Source: Bacteroidia bacterium
Lineage (GTDB): Bacteria > Bacteroidota > Bacteroidia > Chitinophagales > Chitinophagaceae
Reading direction: 5' to 3'
Assembly (NCBI GenBank): GCA_030426665.1
Contig: JAUHYD010000016.1
Location: 45,797 to 109,796, forward strand
Length of the DNA: 64,000 nucleotides
Part shown: piece after piece, positions 1-9,534 of the stretch
How the letters are laid out: the number at the start of each line of letters is the position of its first letter
Position numbering within the stretch: position 1 is the stretch's first letter
Made by a program: the position numbers and the translations under genes
The notes under the pieces: generated by a model
Seen by the model: the letters and a program-made list of their open reading frames with translations, nothing else
What the model was told of the DNA's origin: nothing
Database searches by the model: none

Positions 1-2
1 GG

Positions 3-2066
3 TTTGCGGGTATTCCCGGTATTTTCACAAAAGATGCTTACGATAGTTATTATCGGCAACTAAACACTTCTAATCAACTGAAAGGTGGCCGTTATCGTCC
101 ATTGTCTATGGTTACATTTGCCATAGAGCAGCAGTTGTTGGGTGCAGTAGATAAGGCCGATGTAGATAGTGTGCTGAAACAGACAATATCTTATGGTGTG
201 TCAGGTCCTACCCAACAGAAACTGGTAAGTAATATGCACGTCCGGCACGTGTTTAACGTGTTGTGGTATATGTTGTCAGTTGTTGTGCTGCTATACTTTT
301 TCCGGTATATTGTTTTCAGAAAGTACCCGGTTATGGCGCTTATAGCCGCTGTGTTGTTTACGGTTCATCCCATTCATACAGAGGTCGTAGCAAATGTGAA
401 GAGTCGCGATGAGATAATGTCACTATTGTTTATGTGTCTTACATTTATTTTCGCTTTCCGATATGAAGAGAATCGGAAAAAGTTGTGGCAACTGATTGTA
501 GGGATGTTATGTTTTTTTCTTGCATTCCTGTCCAAGGAGTATGCGATTACCATGATTGTATTATTGCCGTTGGCATTTTACATTTTTCGGGGATATTCTT
601 TTTTCAGAAGCATTACCACAGTATTGCCGTATGCAATGGTGGTAACATTATATTTGGCTGTGCGGCTCAATGCCATAGCCCCGGATTACGGTGTCGGGGT
701 AGATACGTCTGCATTTTCTGATATGGTGCTGAAGTTCTTTCCGTTGCTGGCATTAGGTGCCGGCATATATGGTATGATTACTTTCCTGAAACCTGTTAAA
801 GAGTTAAAGACTGATAGTGCCATATTTGTTCGAAAGTTTATGATGTTTCTGCCATATTTCGTTTTTGCAGGGCTGTATCTTTTGCTTCGTTTTAAGGCTA
901 TACCCGAGGTGGCTGCCAGTGCGGCTAAAGAGGTGCTGAATAACCCATACCTCTTTGCAGAGGGCAATCAAAAAGTGGCAACCGAGATTTCATCTTCGTT
1001 GTATTATATCAAGATGTTGCTGTTTCCCCATCCCCTTTCGGCAGACTATTCTTACAATCAAATACCCTACAAAGATTTCGGGCATCCTTTGGTTTGGTTA
1101 TCAATCGTAGTACACCTGGGCATTATTGGGATGATGGTGGCCTTTTTCCCAAAGCGCTCCTTGAATAAATCTGTAGCCAAGTCAGATTTTAGCGTTGATG
1201 GAAAGGCGCTGATTTGTTTTTCAATTGCATTTTACGTGATTCATCTGATTTTGGTAAACAACCTGATTTTTGATATCGGAGCTACTTTGGGTGAGCGCCT
1301 GATATATCATTCATCTGTGGGCTTTGTCATTATTGTGGCATGGCTGCTGTACAAGGGTATGGAACGCATCCAACCTGCGGGTTTAGGACCAAAAGTGTTG
1401 GCAGGTTTTATGATTGTGGTTGTCGGGTTAATGAGTTTCAAGACTATTGATAGAAATGTGGCATGGAAGAACGATAGTACTTTGTTTGGGACCGACATTA
1501 AGACGGTACCCAATAGTGTGCTTGTCAATGCAAATGTGGCTGCCTCATACATTACTCTTGCCGATTATGCCGAGGATAGTGCAAGGAGAGAGAAGTATCT
1601 TACTGATGCTGTTAAGATTCTGGACCATACATTATCGATTCACACAAAGTTTGTTGCCGCCTATCTGAATCGAGGTATTGCCTGGTACAAGTTGCAGAAC
1701 ATTGATAAAGCCCTGGAGAATGTAAACAAGGTTAAGGAACTGTACCCAACCTATCCTACATTGCCCGGCATGTATAAGTTGATTTGTGATTATTACTTGA
1801 AAGCCGGCTGGGAAAAATATGGTAAATTCGGAAAGTATCCTGAGGCAATTGCAATGTATAAGGCCGGACTTAAAATAGACTCTACTAACGTAGATCTATG
1901 GTATAATATGGGTGGCGCATATTATACAAATAGGCAACCGCAGGAGGCCGTAGAAGCCTTTAGTAAAGCACTGGAGATAAGCCCGGACAACGAGCAATCC
2001 AAACGAGGATTGAGTGCCGCGCTGCAGATGCTGAACGGCACAGGTGGTCAGGTACAGCGTAAGTAA
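3..2066 (+). CDS. TMTC-type membrane glycosyltransferase with TPR repeats (5' end missing)
   Basis: The frame is open to the left edge, so the true start lies outside the window; 687 residues are visible. The first half is a multi-pass membrane region with the stretches GRYRPLSMVTFAIE and VHPIHTEVVANVKSRDE, which are characteristic of the TMTC family of dolichol/polyprenyl-phosphate-mannose O-mannosyltransferases and their bacterial relatives (GT-C fold). About nine further hydrophobic segments follow. The last ~190 residues are soluble TPR-like helices, for example around visible residues 553-585 and 613-668 (NMGGAYYTNRQPQEAVEAFS). Inferred role: transfer of a sugar from a lipid carrier to exported proteins at the inner membrane. 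The substrate cannot be read from the sequence. The family assignment is firm; the reaction is inferred. Confidence 0.8.
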   Translation, partial: FAGIPGIFTKDAYDSYYRQLNTSNQLKGGRYRPLSMVTFAIEQQLLGAVDKADVDSVLKQTISYGVSGPTQQKLVSNMHVRHVFNVLWYMLSVVVLLYFFRYIVFRKYPVMALIAAVLFTVHPIHTEVVANVKSRDEIMSLLFMCLTFIFAFRYEENRKKLWQLIVGMLCFFLAFLSKEYAITMIVLLPLAFYIFRGYSFFRSITTVLPYAMVVTLYLAVRLNAIAPDYGVGVDTSAFSDMVLKFFPLLALGAGIYGMITFLKPVKELKTDSAIFVRKFMMFLPYFVFAGLYLLLRFKAIPEVAASAAKEVLNNPYLFAEGNQKVATEISSSLYYIKMLLFPHPLSADYSYNQIPYKDFGHPLVWLSIVVHLGIIGMMVAFFPKRSLNKSVAKSDFSVDGKALICFSIAFYVIHLILVNNLIFDIGATLGERLIYHSSVGFVIIVAWLLYKGMERIQPAGLGPKVLAGFMIVVVGLMSFKTIDRNVAWKNDSTLFGTDIKTVPNSVLVNANVAASYITLADYAEDSARREKYLTDAVKILDHTLSIHTKFVAAYLNRGIAWYKLQNIDKALENVNKVKELYPTYPTLPGMYKLICDYYLKAGWEKYGKFGKYPEAIAMYKAGLKIDSTNVDLWYNMGGAYYTNRQPQEAVEAFSKALEISPDNEQSKRGLSAALQMLNGTGGQVQRK

Positions 2067-2284
2067 GGGCTACTTAATATCACCACTAACAATATTGATG
2101 TTCCCGCCAGACCTGATTGTAGTTTAGGTGGCTTTGGTTAAGTTCGTGGTATAGTAAGTTAGTTAATTGGTATTACTCGGTTGATGCAACAGATAAGTTG
2201 ATACATAGGGCTATTAACATAGTGACGTTTTTTTAACAACCTGCCTCGCATTTTTTCCCCTACATTTATACGAGAAAGTAAATT

Positions 2285-4900
2285 ATGAGGATACAACGTG
2301 CCGCTCCTGTCAATGAGTTTTTGGCCAAACTTATTTTTCTGGTGTTGCCCACAGCGATAGTAGGGTTCTTTCTGCTACAGAGTGTCAACGAATATTACTC
2401 AATTCTCCGCAATGATGCCTTTCGTCAGGCGTTATTTTTCGGGGCGGGAATGGGTGTGTCTGCCTTGTTTTACTCATTTCGTTTCCGCTTTTTACCAACG
2501 TATATTTTGCTCCTTTTCGGGATGTACCTGATGTATCAGGGGCTTGATAAATATGAAACGGGAGAGTTTGATGCCTTTTTCATTGCAAGGCAATTTCAGA
2601 TTCTGGCCATTTTGGTTGGGGCAGGATGGTTGATGGGGTGGGGATTTCTGCGCATGCGGTATTGGTCGGTTTTCGTTGCCGCTGCAACGCTTTGTGGATG
2701 TGTACTTGTAATTGCCAAAGGCGATGTAGAAACCGTGAAAGGCCTGTTGATGTCGTTTGCACCGGCGCTGCTATATGGCGTATATATTGTTTTTACAGCA
2801 GAACAAATATATAATTACAAGGATAAAAGCCAGAAATTCTGGTGGTTTCTTACAAGAAGGCTCTCGCTGTTTCTGATTATCTCAATAGGTTTTCTGGGAA
2901 GTATTATCTACTGGCGGCGCGCCGAGATACAGGAAACGGTAGACAATTACGGCGGAAAGGGAAAGGAGGGGCAGAATAGTATGCTCAAAAAGAACAAAGA
3001 CAACTCCTTCGACCTTAAGGATTATTCGCGTTTAAGTGGAGCATTGGGCAGAAGTAATGAGTTATTGTTTTGTGCGCATATCAATAACTATTTCCCGGAA
3101 TCGGAAATTCCTAATCCGCTTTACCTGACCGCATTTTACTTTACCAAGTTCGATACGCTTACCGAAACATTTGAACGGGATTCTACCATTCCATATAACG
3201 ACTTGTTCGAGCCCGACCCGTCTAAGATTGCGCTCTTTAATACAAAGTACGACTCATCTGTTATTGAAAACAGCATGGGCGAAAAGCTGCGACAAACGGT
3301 AGAGATTGAGGTGTATAGTAAGACGCTGTCAGACAATACCTATCTGGCACCCAATGTCGGTTATTTTGTCCAGCCGATTACCATTGAGAAGGACTTTAGA
3401 AAGGAGTTTAAATCGGCATTCAGGGCCAAAAGTTATGTTTCTGCCCTCAATAGTGCCTATTTTGTTTATAATGTAGATAATCCTGAGATTAAGAAGTTTC
3501 AGGAAATGAGGTTCAGCCTCCTGAGGAAAGTAGGAGGGTACGAAGGGATGGATGAGCGGTTTATGAAATATTATACTTTCATGCCTTCCAATAGCAAGTT
3601 TGCACCTATCAGTAAGCTGGCCCATGAAATTGCCGATAGCGCGGAAACCGCAGTAGATAAAGTGCTGGCTATTCGTGATTATTTTCTTTCGAAAGACGAG
3701 AACGGTAAACGTTTGTATGAATATACAGACAATCCCGGCATTCCTGATTTGCCCAATGCATCCAAGCTGATGTACTTTCTGAATGATAACCATAAAGGCT
3801 ATTGCGCCTACTTTGCCGGTGCAACGCTTTTTATGTTGCGGTCGTTGGGTATCCCTTCACGAATAGCAGTAGGCTTTCTTACAGAAGATAGGAGCGACAA
3901 GAATAAAGGATGGTATTGGTATTATGCTAATCAGGCACACGCCTGGGTGCAGGTATATTTTCCGGGCTATGGTTGGTTAGACTTTGATACAACAGTTGGC
4001 AACGACAACGAAAATCGCTCGACGCCACAACCGGATGGTACACCACCAATGCAACCACCTAAGGCATGGTTGGCAGCGGAAGGAATCGTTGTAGATGTTG
4101 ATACGTTGAGGAAAACTATGGAGATGCTCGTAAAGCAGTTTGTGTTTCATGATAAGGAGTACAAGCCAACTGACTCCACCAAGGTGCAGATGGACATGAA
4201 GGTAGCCGTCATTTACCGAGATAGTATTGCGATACCACTCAGCAAATTACAAATTGGGGACGAAGGAACTGCTGTGTCTTACTCAGAGGCAATGAAGCGG
4301 CTGCATCCTAGAAACGGAGAAAACGCACGGGACTTGGTAAAAAGGTTTCCGGATGCTGTTCCTGTTGACGAAGTATATGTAAAACGGAAAGATGTCGCCG
4401 CGCCCAAAGATGAGCCTCCCGTTAAACAAGCTGATAAGCCGGTGTCAGTTAAAGATATGCTGGCAAAGGCAATGGTGCTGATAGGAGGTATTGCATTGAT
4501 TCTACTATTATTGCCCTCACTCGTACTTCGTTATTATTTGTTGCGGTACAGAAACGCCGCAGCTGATAAAAGCAAGCCTTATTGGGCGTATCGGGCGGCC
4601 ACTTATTATCTGCACATGACGGGTATTGTACGCGGAGTAAAGACCCCTATGCAGTTTGCAAAAGATACTGTGGACCCGATGCTTGGTACTGACTTTTCAG
4701 GATTTATGAATGTATATTTGAAACGAAAGTATGCGAAGCAGCCTTTGTCTGCATCAGAGCAGGAGCGCGTTAATACATTTTTGTATCCTTTTCTTAAACA
4801 AATCAGAAAAGGTACAAAGGCTGCCCAACGGCTTGCAGGCTTCATGAGTCCGTTACGATGTGTTTCGTTTTTTGTGATGCCTGAAGATGATATAGTATGA
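2285..4900 (+). CDS. membrane-anchored transglutaminase-like protein (TgpA/DUF4129 type)
   Basis: The N-terminal ~215 residues hold about six hydrophobic segments. A large soluble region follows, with a transglutaminase-core domain near residues 440-580. The triad is visible: Cys507 in KGYCAYFAGA, His552 in QAHAWVQVYF and Asp566 in GWLDFDTT. A proline-rich linker follows, then another membrane segment near residues 729-752 and a short cytoplasmic tail. This layout is that of TgpA-like bacterial transglutaminase-fold proteins, which are papain-like enzymes or amidases of the cell envelope. The physiological substrate is unknown. The ATG is preceded by TACATTTA, a one-base variant of the -7 box. 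The 218-bp gap to the upstream gene argues for an independent promoter. Confidence 0.85.
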   Translation: MRIQRAAPVNEFLAKLIFLVLPTAIVGFFLLQSVNEYYSILRNDAFRQALFFGAGMGVSALFYSFRFRFLPTYILLLFGMYLMYQGLDKYETGEFDAFFIARQFQILAILVGAGWLMGWGFLRMRYWSVFVAAATLCGCVLVIAKGDVETVKGLLMSFAPALLYGVYIVFTAEQIYNYKDKSQKFWWFLTRRLSLFLIISIGFLGSIIYWRRAEIQETVDNYGGKGKEGQNSMLKKNKDNSFDLKDYSRLSGALGRSNELLFCAHINNYFPESEIPNPLYLTAFYFTKFDTLTETFERDSTIPYNDLFEPDPSKIALFNTKYDSSVIENSMGEKLRQTVEIEVYSKTLSDNTYLAPNVGYFVQPITIEKDFRKEFKSAFRAKSYVSALNSAYFVYNVDNPEIKKFQEMRFSLLRKVGGYEGMDERFMKYYTFMPSNSKFAPISKLAHEIADSAETAVDKVLAIRDYFLSKDENGKRLYEYTDNPGIPDLPNASKLMYFLNDNHKGYCAYFAGATLFMLRSLGIPSRIAVGFLTEDRSDKNKGWYWYYANQAHAWVQVYFPGYGWLDFDTTVGNDNENRSTPQPDGTPPMQPPKAWLAAEGIVVDVDTLRKTMEMLVKQFVFHDKEYKPTDSTKVQMDMKVAVIYRDSIAIPLSKLQIGDEGTAVSYSEAMKRLHPRNGENARDLVKRFPDAVPVDEVYVKRKDVAAPKDEPPVKQADKPVSVKDMLAKAMVLIGGIALILLLLPSLVLRYYLLRYRNAAADKSKPYWAYRAATYYLHMTGIVRGVKTPMQFAKDTVDPMLGTDFSGFMNVYLKRKYAKQPLSASEQERVNTFLYPFLKQIRKGTKAAQRLAGFMSPLRCVSFFVMPEDDIV

Positions 4901-4960
4901 TTTATAAGTTGATGTGGTTTTTGTGACTTCGCAGGTAGATTTTTTTGGCAGATAAAATGA

Positions 4961-5839
4961 ATGAATATGAAGAAAGTGTTTGGTTTTTTTGCAGGGCTAT
5001 TGGTATTACTTTCCAATGGTGCAGTAATGGCACAGCCTGCCGATGCAGGTAATTCGTTACTATGGAAAGTAACGGGTAATGGATTAAAGCAACCTTCGTT
5101 TGTATTCGGCACCATTCATCTGATTTGCAAAGATGACTATTTATGGACTCCTGCAATGCAGCGGGCATTAGACAGCAGTAGTAAGTTGTGTCTGGAAATG
5201 GATATGGATGACATGAACGTGATGATGGCGGCTCAGACTGGTTTGATGGACATGCATGGAAAAAAGCTGTCAGAATACTTCACAGATATGCAATATCGAT
5301 TGCTTTCTGAATATGTGAAGGATAGTATAGGAATTGAAATGATGATGCTTGAAATGATGAAACCGATAGCATTGCAAATGTTGATGACTGCCCGTGTTAG
5401 CTATTGTGACTCTCCGGTATCGTACGAAGAACAAATTATGGATGTAGTGAAAGGTGAGGGGAAAGAAATTATTGGGCTGGAAACGCCCGAAGAACAGATA
5501 TCGGCATTAGAGAGTATTCCTGCCGATAGTGTGGTAGCGTCTATAATGAAGTCTATTATGGAAGACAACGGAGACAGAGGAGAGTACAACAGATTGGTAG
5601 GGGCGTTTAAAAAGCAGAATATAGATAGTCTGCATAAAATAATTATGGAATCTGAAGATGTGTCCTCATCAACAAGTGTTTTGTTGACAGATAGAAATGA
5701 TAGATGGATAAGTAGGATGAAGGGCATGATGGATAAGTCTTCTGTATTTTTTGCTGTCGGTGCGGGTCACCTTGCCGGGAAGAAAGGTGTTTTGGCTTTG
5801 TTGCGGGCGCAGGGGTACGAAGTTGTACCGGTAAAGTAA
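4961..5839 (+). CDS. TraB/GumN family protein, exported
   Basis: A signal peptide (KKVFGFFAGLLVLLSNGAVMA) precedes a full-length TraB/GumN domain of about 270 residues. The N-terminal family motif appears as SFVFGTIHLICKDD and the C-terminal GxxH motif as FFAVGAGHLAGKKG. The family is related to the Tiki metalloproteases and the two conserved His-containing motifs are both present, but enzymatic activity is unproven in bacteria. Three in-frame or near in-frame ATGs occur within 11 bases; the second (4961) or the one at 4967 gives the best signal peptide. The gene stands alone, 60 bases after the transglutaminase gene. Confidence 0.8.
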   Translation: MNMKKVFGFFAGLLVLLSNGAVMAQPADAGNSLLWKVTGNGLKQPSFVFGTIHLICKDDYLWTPAMQRALDSSSKLCLEMDMDDMNVMMAAQTGLMDMHGKKLSEYFTDMQYRLLSEYVKDSIGIEMMMLEMMKPIALQMLMTARVSYCDSPVSYEEQIMDVVKGEGKEIIGLETPEEQISALESIPADSVVASIMKSIMEDNGDRGEYNRLVGAFKKQNIDSLHKIIMESEDVSSSTSVLLTDRNDRWISRMKGMMDKSSVFFAVGAGHLAGKKGVLALLRAQGYEVVPVK

Positions 5840-5892
5840 AGTTGCAGTTTCGGTTCGTGATAAAGGATACTGCTATTTGTGAGATATGCGGT

Positions 5893-5900
5893 TAACTTTG
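5893..5900 (+). promoter_or_regulatory. -7 box TAACTTTG directly before a GTG start
   Basis: The box matches the Bacteroidota TAnnTTTG consensus and ends four bases before the GTG at 5905. This supports the GTG start and implies almost no 5' leader. No -33 TTG is seen at the usual 19-21 base spacing, so the call rests on the -7 box alone. Confidence 0.45.
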
Positions 5901-5904
5901 GGGG

Positions 5905-7026
5905 GTGATATTTGTTCTGTTTATAGTTGTGGCAATTCAATGTGGCTACGCCTTCTTTTTTTTATGGGGGCTTAGGAAAGCACGCTTGGCTACGCAGTTA
6001 TCTGAATCAACAAATAAGCAGTTTGTTTCCGTAATTATTTGTGCAAAAAACGAAGCAGAGAACCTGTCTAAACACCTTTCCACTGTTTTAGAGCAGAATT
6101 ACTGTGGTCGCGACGGTAATAGATTATTTGAGGTTATAGTAGTAAACGACTGCTCCGAAGACAAAACTGAAGAAACGTTACGGGGGTACTGTAAAACCTA
6201 TCCGCAGCTGAAAGTGCTTACTATCGCTCCCGATTCATCCGAAAATATTAAAGGCAAGAAAGCGGCCTTAGCAAAGGGCGTTGCAGCCGCTCGTGGAGAA
6301 TGGCTGCTATTTACTGATGCCGATTGCAAGGTGTCTGGTAGGTGGATAGATTTAATGACCCGACCGCTTACAAACGGTAAGGAGATCGTTGCCGGATATG
6401 GTGGCTACAACGAAGGAGTTGGATTGCTTAATAAGTTCATCAGGGCAGAAACCATGCACTCATTTATCCAGTACAATGCTTATACGCATGTAGGGATGCC
6501 TTATATGGCGGTCGGCCGAAATATGGCATGTGTAAGGTCGGTAGCAGAGCGGGTGATGGCGGACGAGCTGTGGTCGGTGATACCGTCTGGCGATGATGAT
6601 TTACTGGTGCGTATTGCCGGGACTAAGGACAATGTAGCTATCGTTTGTGACCGGGAGAGTTTTACGTATTCTTCTACAAAGGAATCGTGGTCAGATTGGG
6701 TACAGCAGAAACAAAGGCACCTTTCAACCGGGAAGTATTACAAGCCCAGTGTGAAGCTGCTATTGGGACTTTATGGTGTGACTCATGCATTGGTATGGGT
6801 TTTAACTGTGTTATCACTGTTTCAGACGTCGCTGTGGTGGTGGTTGGCTATTGGTTTATTCTTAATAAGGGCACTCGTATTTAGCGGCGTATGGAATTTT
6901 GCTGAAAAGAGGTTAGGCGAAAAAGGTTTTGTTTATTTCTTTCCGGTGTTCGATTTCGGGTGGTTGATTTATAACTTTGCGTTCTTACCATATATAGCAT
7001 GGAAAAACAAGACAAATTGGAAATAG
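5905..7026 (+). CDS. family 2 glycosyltransferase, membrane-associated
   Basis: An N-terminal membrane helix is followed by a GT-A nucleotide-sugar transferase domain. VSVIICAKNEAENL begins the Rossmann-like fold, Asp138-Ala-Asp140 (FTDADC) is the metal/UDP-binding DxD motif, SGDDDLL lies in the acceptor region, and QQKQRHLSTG resembles the QxxRW motif of processive GT2 enzymes. Two or three membrane helices close the protein. It most likely builds an envelope glycan or glycolipid; the sugar is unknown. The start is a GTG four bases after a -7 box. The 3' end overlaps rsmG by 28 bases, so the two are co-transcribed. Confidence 0.85.
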   Translation: MIFVLFIVVAIQCGYAFFFLWGLRKARLATQLSESTNKQFVSVIICAKNEAENLSKHLSTVLEQNYCGRDGNRLFEVIVVNDCSEDKTEETLRGYCKTYPQLKVLTIAPDSSENIKGKKAALAKGVAAARGEWLLFTDADCKVSGRWIDLMTRPLTNGKEIVAGYGGYNEGVGLLNKFIRAETMHSFIQYNAYTHVGMPYMAVGRNMACVRSVAERVMADELWSVIPSGDDDLLVRIAGTKDNVAIVCDRESFTYSSTKESWSDWVQQKQRHLSTGKYYKPSVKLLLGLYGVTHALVWVLTVLSLFQTSLWWWLAIGLFLIRALVFSGVWNFAEKRLGEKGFVYFFPVFDFGWLIYNFAFLPYIAWKNKTNWK

Positions 7027-7652
7027 TATCTAAGTACTTCGGCGACTTCACGGAGCAGCAGACTAATCAGCTCCGGCAGTTAGAGGCCTTATACACTGAG
7101 TGGAACGAAAAGATAAATGTCATATCCCGGAAAGATATAGATGCACTTTACGAAAAGCATGTGCTGCACTCTCTGGCTCTGGCAGTAGTGTGTCCCTTCG
7201 ATAAAGGAGCTAGGGTAGTGGACATCGGTACCGGTGGCGGTTTTCCGGGTATTCCATTGGCTATCTTTTTTCCTGAGGTCGAGTTTCTTTTGTCCGATAG
7301 CATCGGTAAAAAGATAAAAGTAGTCCAGGAAGTGGCCGACGCAATAGGGTTGAAGAATGTGACTGCAGTACATACCAGGGTAGAGGAGATAAAGGGCAGA
7401 ACGTTCGACTATGCAGTGTCACGTGCAGTAGCTCCGCTCAAAGACCTGTGGCGGTGGGTGAATCCAATGCTGGCACGGGGACAGAAAGGTGAGGAACTGC
7501 CAAACGGACTTATCTGCCTGAAAGGCGGCGACCTGACTAACGAAATCAAGGATACCGGGCTCAAGAGAATTATACAGGCATGGAGTGTTCATGATATATT
7601 TCCGGAACCTGCATTCGAGGAAAAATTCGTTGTTTACATACCCAAGCTGTAA
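6999..7652 (+). CDS. rsmG: 16S rRNA (guanine-N7)-methyltransferase RsmG
   Basis: RsmG (GidB) methylates N7 of G527 (E. coli numbering) in the 530 loop of 16S rRNA using S-adenosylmethionine. The SAM-binding motif is seen as VVDIGTGGGFPGIPLA from about residue 73. The family segments NVISRKDIDALYEKHVLHSL and FDYAVSRAVAPL are also present. The length of 217 residues is normal. The gene starts inside the upstream glycosyltransferase frame. Loss of this enzyme gives low-level streptomycin resistance in other bacteria. Confidence 0.95.
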   Translation: MEKQDKLEIVSKYFGDFTEQQTNQLRQLEALYTEWNEKINVISRKDIDALYEKHVLHSLALAVVCPFDKGARVVDIGTGGGFPGIPLAIFFPEVEFLLSDSIGKKIKVVQEVADAIGLKNVTAVHTRVEEIKGRTFDYAVSRAVAPLKDLWRWVNPMLARGQKGEELPNGLICLKGGDLTNEIKDTGLKRIIQAWSVHDIFPEPAFEEKFVVYIPKL

Positions 7653-7662
7653 CATCTTTTCT

Positions 7663-7670
7663 TACTTTTG
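7663..7670 (+). promoter_or_regulatory. -7 box TACTTTTG of the yebC-type gene
   Basis: Consensus TAnnTTTG box, 34 bases before the ATG at 7705 and 11 bases after the rsmG stop. No clear -33 element is seen. It suggests that the YebC-family gene has its own promoter. Confidence 0.45.
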
Positions 7671-7704
7671 CGGTCTGATTTTTTTAATACAATAACTTAA
7701 TTAT

Positions 7705-8415
7705 ATGGGTAGGATTTTTGAAGTTCGTAAGTCGTCTATGTTTGCCCGGTACGACCGTATGGCGAAACAGTTTAGCCGGGTAGGTAAGGAAATTGCAATT
7801 GCTGTAAAGAAAGGTGGTCCTGACCCCGACAATAATCCGTCGCTACGTCGTGTGATACAGAATGCTAAGTCCTTTAATATGCCCAAGGACAGGATAGAAG
7901 CTGCTATCAAGAATGCAATGGGTAAGGATACCAGCAACTACGACGAGGTGTTGTACGAAGGATATGCTCCTCACGGTATTGCTATATTGGTAGTAACAGC
8001 AACAGACAATACTACGCGTACGGTGGCAAACGTTCGTTCTCACTTTAATAAAGGTGGTGGCTCGCTTGGAAACAGTGGCTCTGTTGGTTTTCTTTTCAAG
8101 CATTTGGGTATGTTTAAGATTGCCGCTGATGCTATGGATATTGAAGAAATGGAACTGGAACTGATAGATTACGGTTTGGAAGAAGTAGGGGAGGATAGCG
8201 AAGGTAATATCATAGTTAGATGTGGTTTTACTGATTTTGGAAATATGCAGAAGGCGCTTGAGGAGAAGGGTATTACCCCTATTTCTTCGGAACTGGAGTG
8301 GATACCGGAAAATACAATTGAAATTACTGAGGAACAATCAGAAGATGTATTTAAGCTGATTGCTCGTCTTGAAGAAGACGATGACGTTCAGCACGTATTT
8401 CATAATATGGGATAG
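7705..8415 (+). CDS. YebC/PmpR family protein
   Basis: Full-length member (236 residues) of the YebC/PmpR/TACO1 family. The N-terminal segments SSMFARYDRMAKQFSRVGKE and DNNPSLRRVIQNAKSFNMPK and the central YEGYAPHGIAILVV are diagnostic. Family members were annotated as transcriptional regulators, but recent work on YebC and mitochondrial TACO1 points to a role in translation, helping ribosomes through proline-rich stretches. The start is fixed by the conserved MGR... N-terminus. A strong hairpin terminator follows. Confidence 0.92.
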   Translation: MGRIFEVRKSSMFARYDRMAKQFSRVGKEIAIAVKKGGPDPDNNPSLRRVIQNAKSFNMPKDRIEAAIKNAMGKDTSNYDEVLYEGYAPHGIAILVVTATDNTTRTVANVRSHFNKGGGSLGNSGSVGFLFKHLGMFKIAADAMDIEEMELELIDYGLEEVGEDSEGNIIVRCGFTDFGNMQKALEEKGITPISSELEWIPENTIEITEEQSEDVFKLIARLEEDDDVQHVFHNMG

Positions 8416-8444
8416 AGACTGAGGCTATTTAGTATTTGCGGGAA

Positions 8445-8476
8445 AGCTCATGATATTGCATCATGGGCTTTTTCTT
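8445..8476 (+). terminator. rho-independent terminator after the yebC-type gene
   Basis: A 10-bp stem (AGCTCATGAT with ATCATGGGCT, one G-T pair) with a five-base loop is followed by TTTTCTTT. It lies 29 bases after the stop codon. Confidence 0.75.
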
Positions 8477-8592
8477 TGGTAGCGTTTTTTACAAATTAAT
8501 CTGCTTCTTGTAAGTGAAACCACTTTTAATGAGGTAAACTTGTATCTCCACTTTATTAGTGATTTATACGACTCAATTAATTGGCACTTTCA

Positions 8593-9528
8593 TTACTTGT
8601 TTTTGTTCGGGACATTTTTAAGCAGCTCAATTAGTTTCGCATTAAACTTCTTAACGCCATTTTGATTTAGATGATCAGCATCGAAAAAATATAGGGAATC
8701 GTCCAAATTCATGATTTTATTGAAGTTGATGTAGGTTGCGTATGTTCCCATTAAACTATCAAAATAATTGTTGTTGGTGTACCTGTAATAATTAGCCTTT
8801 GGTAAGGGGGCATAAGTCAGCATCAATTCGATGTTTCTTTCTTTTAGCATATTTACTATTTCTGCCAAATTTTTAATCTGTATTTGGTTTAACGTAATCT
8901 CTTTCTTTTTTAGCTGCGTCGGTATATAGTGTCTCATTTTTCTTTCCACAAAACCACCGGCAATATACCGGTCAGTACCCTTACTTATAGGTTCGGTATA
9001 TGTTTTGTTCAGCCCTATGAAGTCGCACATCAAGCCGTATAGAAAGGTATTGTATGTTTTTATATTGTTGATTTTTAGAGCCATTTTTAGTGAATGAATA
9101 TCATTCTTGTCGTTGGAAATAATATCCAGAGATGACTCTACACCATCAATAGATAGGGTGTAGGGGTACACTTCGTATATCACCATTTTTGGGTTTAGCG
9201 CATTTAAATACCTGTCTAGTAGAACCTTTGTTTGAATAGGTGTTTGAGCACTGGAACCCAAGTTGAATGTTCTATAGCCACTGTCTGAAAATATCCGTGT
9301 ATCGAATCCTCTATAAGCATGAGAAGAACCCAAGAAAAGAATATCAACGTTGTGATAGTTCTTTATGTTAGCAATCCGGGAATGCATATGCCCCCAGGAG
9401 CCTATACGGTAGTTGATATTTGGCTTAAGTACATTTGGTGCAAAGCTTCCCCAAAGAAATAAGGCAATGATGTAAAACACCATCGCAAAGAGTGTAAATG
9501 AAAATATATTTATAGCGAATTTTCTCAA
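8593..9528 (-). CDS. SGNH-like membrane-anchored protein paired with MBOAT
   Basis: A single N-terminal membrane helix (residues ~7-28) precedes a periplasmic domain. VDILFLGSSHAYRGFD resembles block I (GDS-like, here GSSH) of SGNH hydrolases, and the C-terminal FFDADHLNQNGVKKF resembles the block V D-x-x-H motif. Such proteins commonly act with an MBOAT acyltransferase to acetylate or deacetylate envelope polysaccharides (compare AlgJ/AlgX and DltD-type partners). The gene begins six bases after the MBOAT stop, so they form one operon. The fold is assigned from motifs only, and the substrate is unknown. Confidence 0.7.
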   Translation of the reverse strand: MRKFAINIFSFTLFAMVFYIIALFLWGSFAPNVLKPNINYRIGSWGHMHSRIANIKNYHNVDILFLGSSHAYRGFDTRIFSDSGYRTFNLGSSAQTPIQTKVLLDRYLNALNPKMVIYEVYPYTLSIDGVESSLDIISNDKNDIHSLKMALKINNIKTYNTFLYGLMCDFIGLNKTYTEPISKGTDRYIAGGFVERKMRHYIPTQLKKKEITLNQIQIKNLAEIVNMLKERNIELMLTYAPLPKANYYRYTNNNYFDSLMGTYATYINFNKIMNLDDSLYFFDADHLNQNGVKKFNAKLIELLKNVPNKNK

Positions 9529-9534
9529 GTCGGT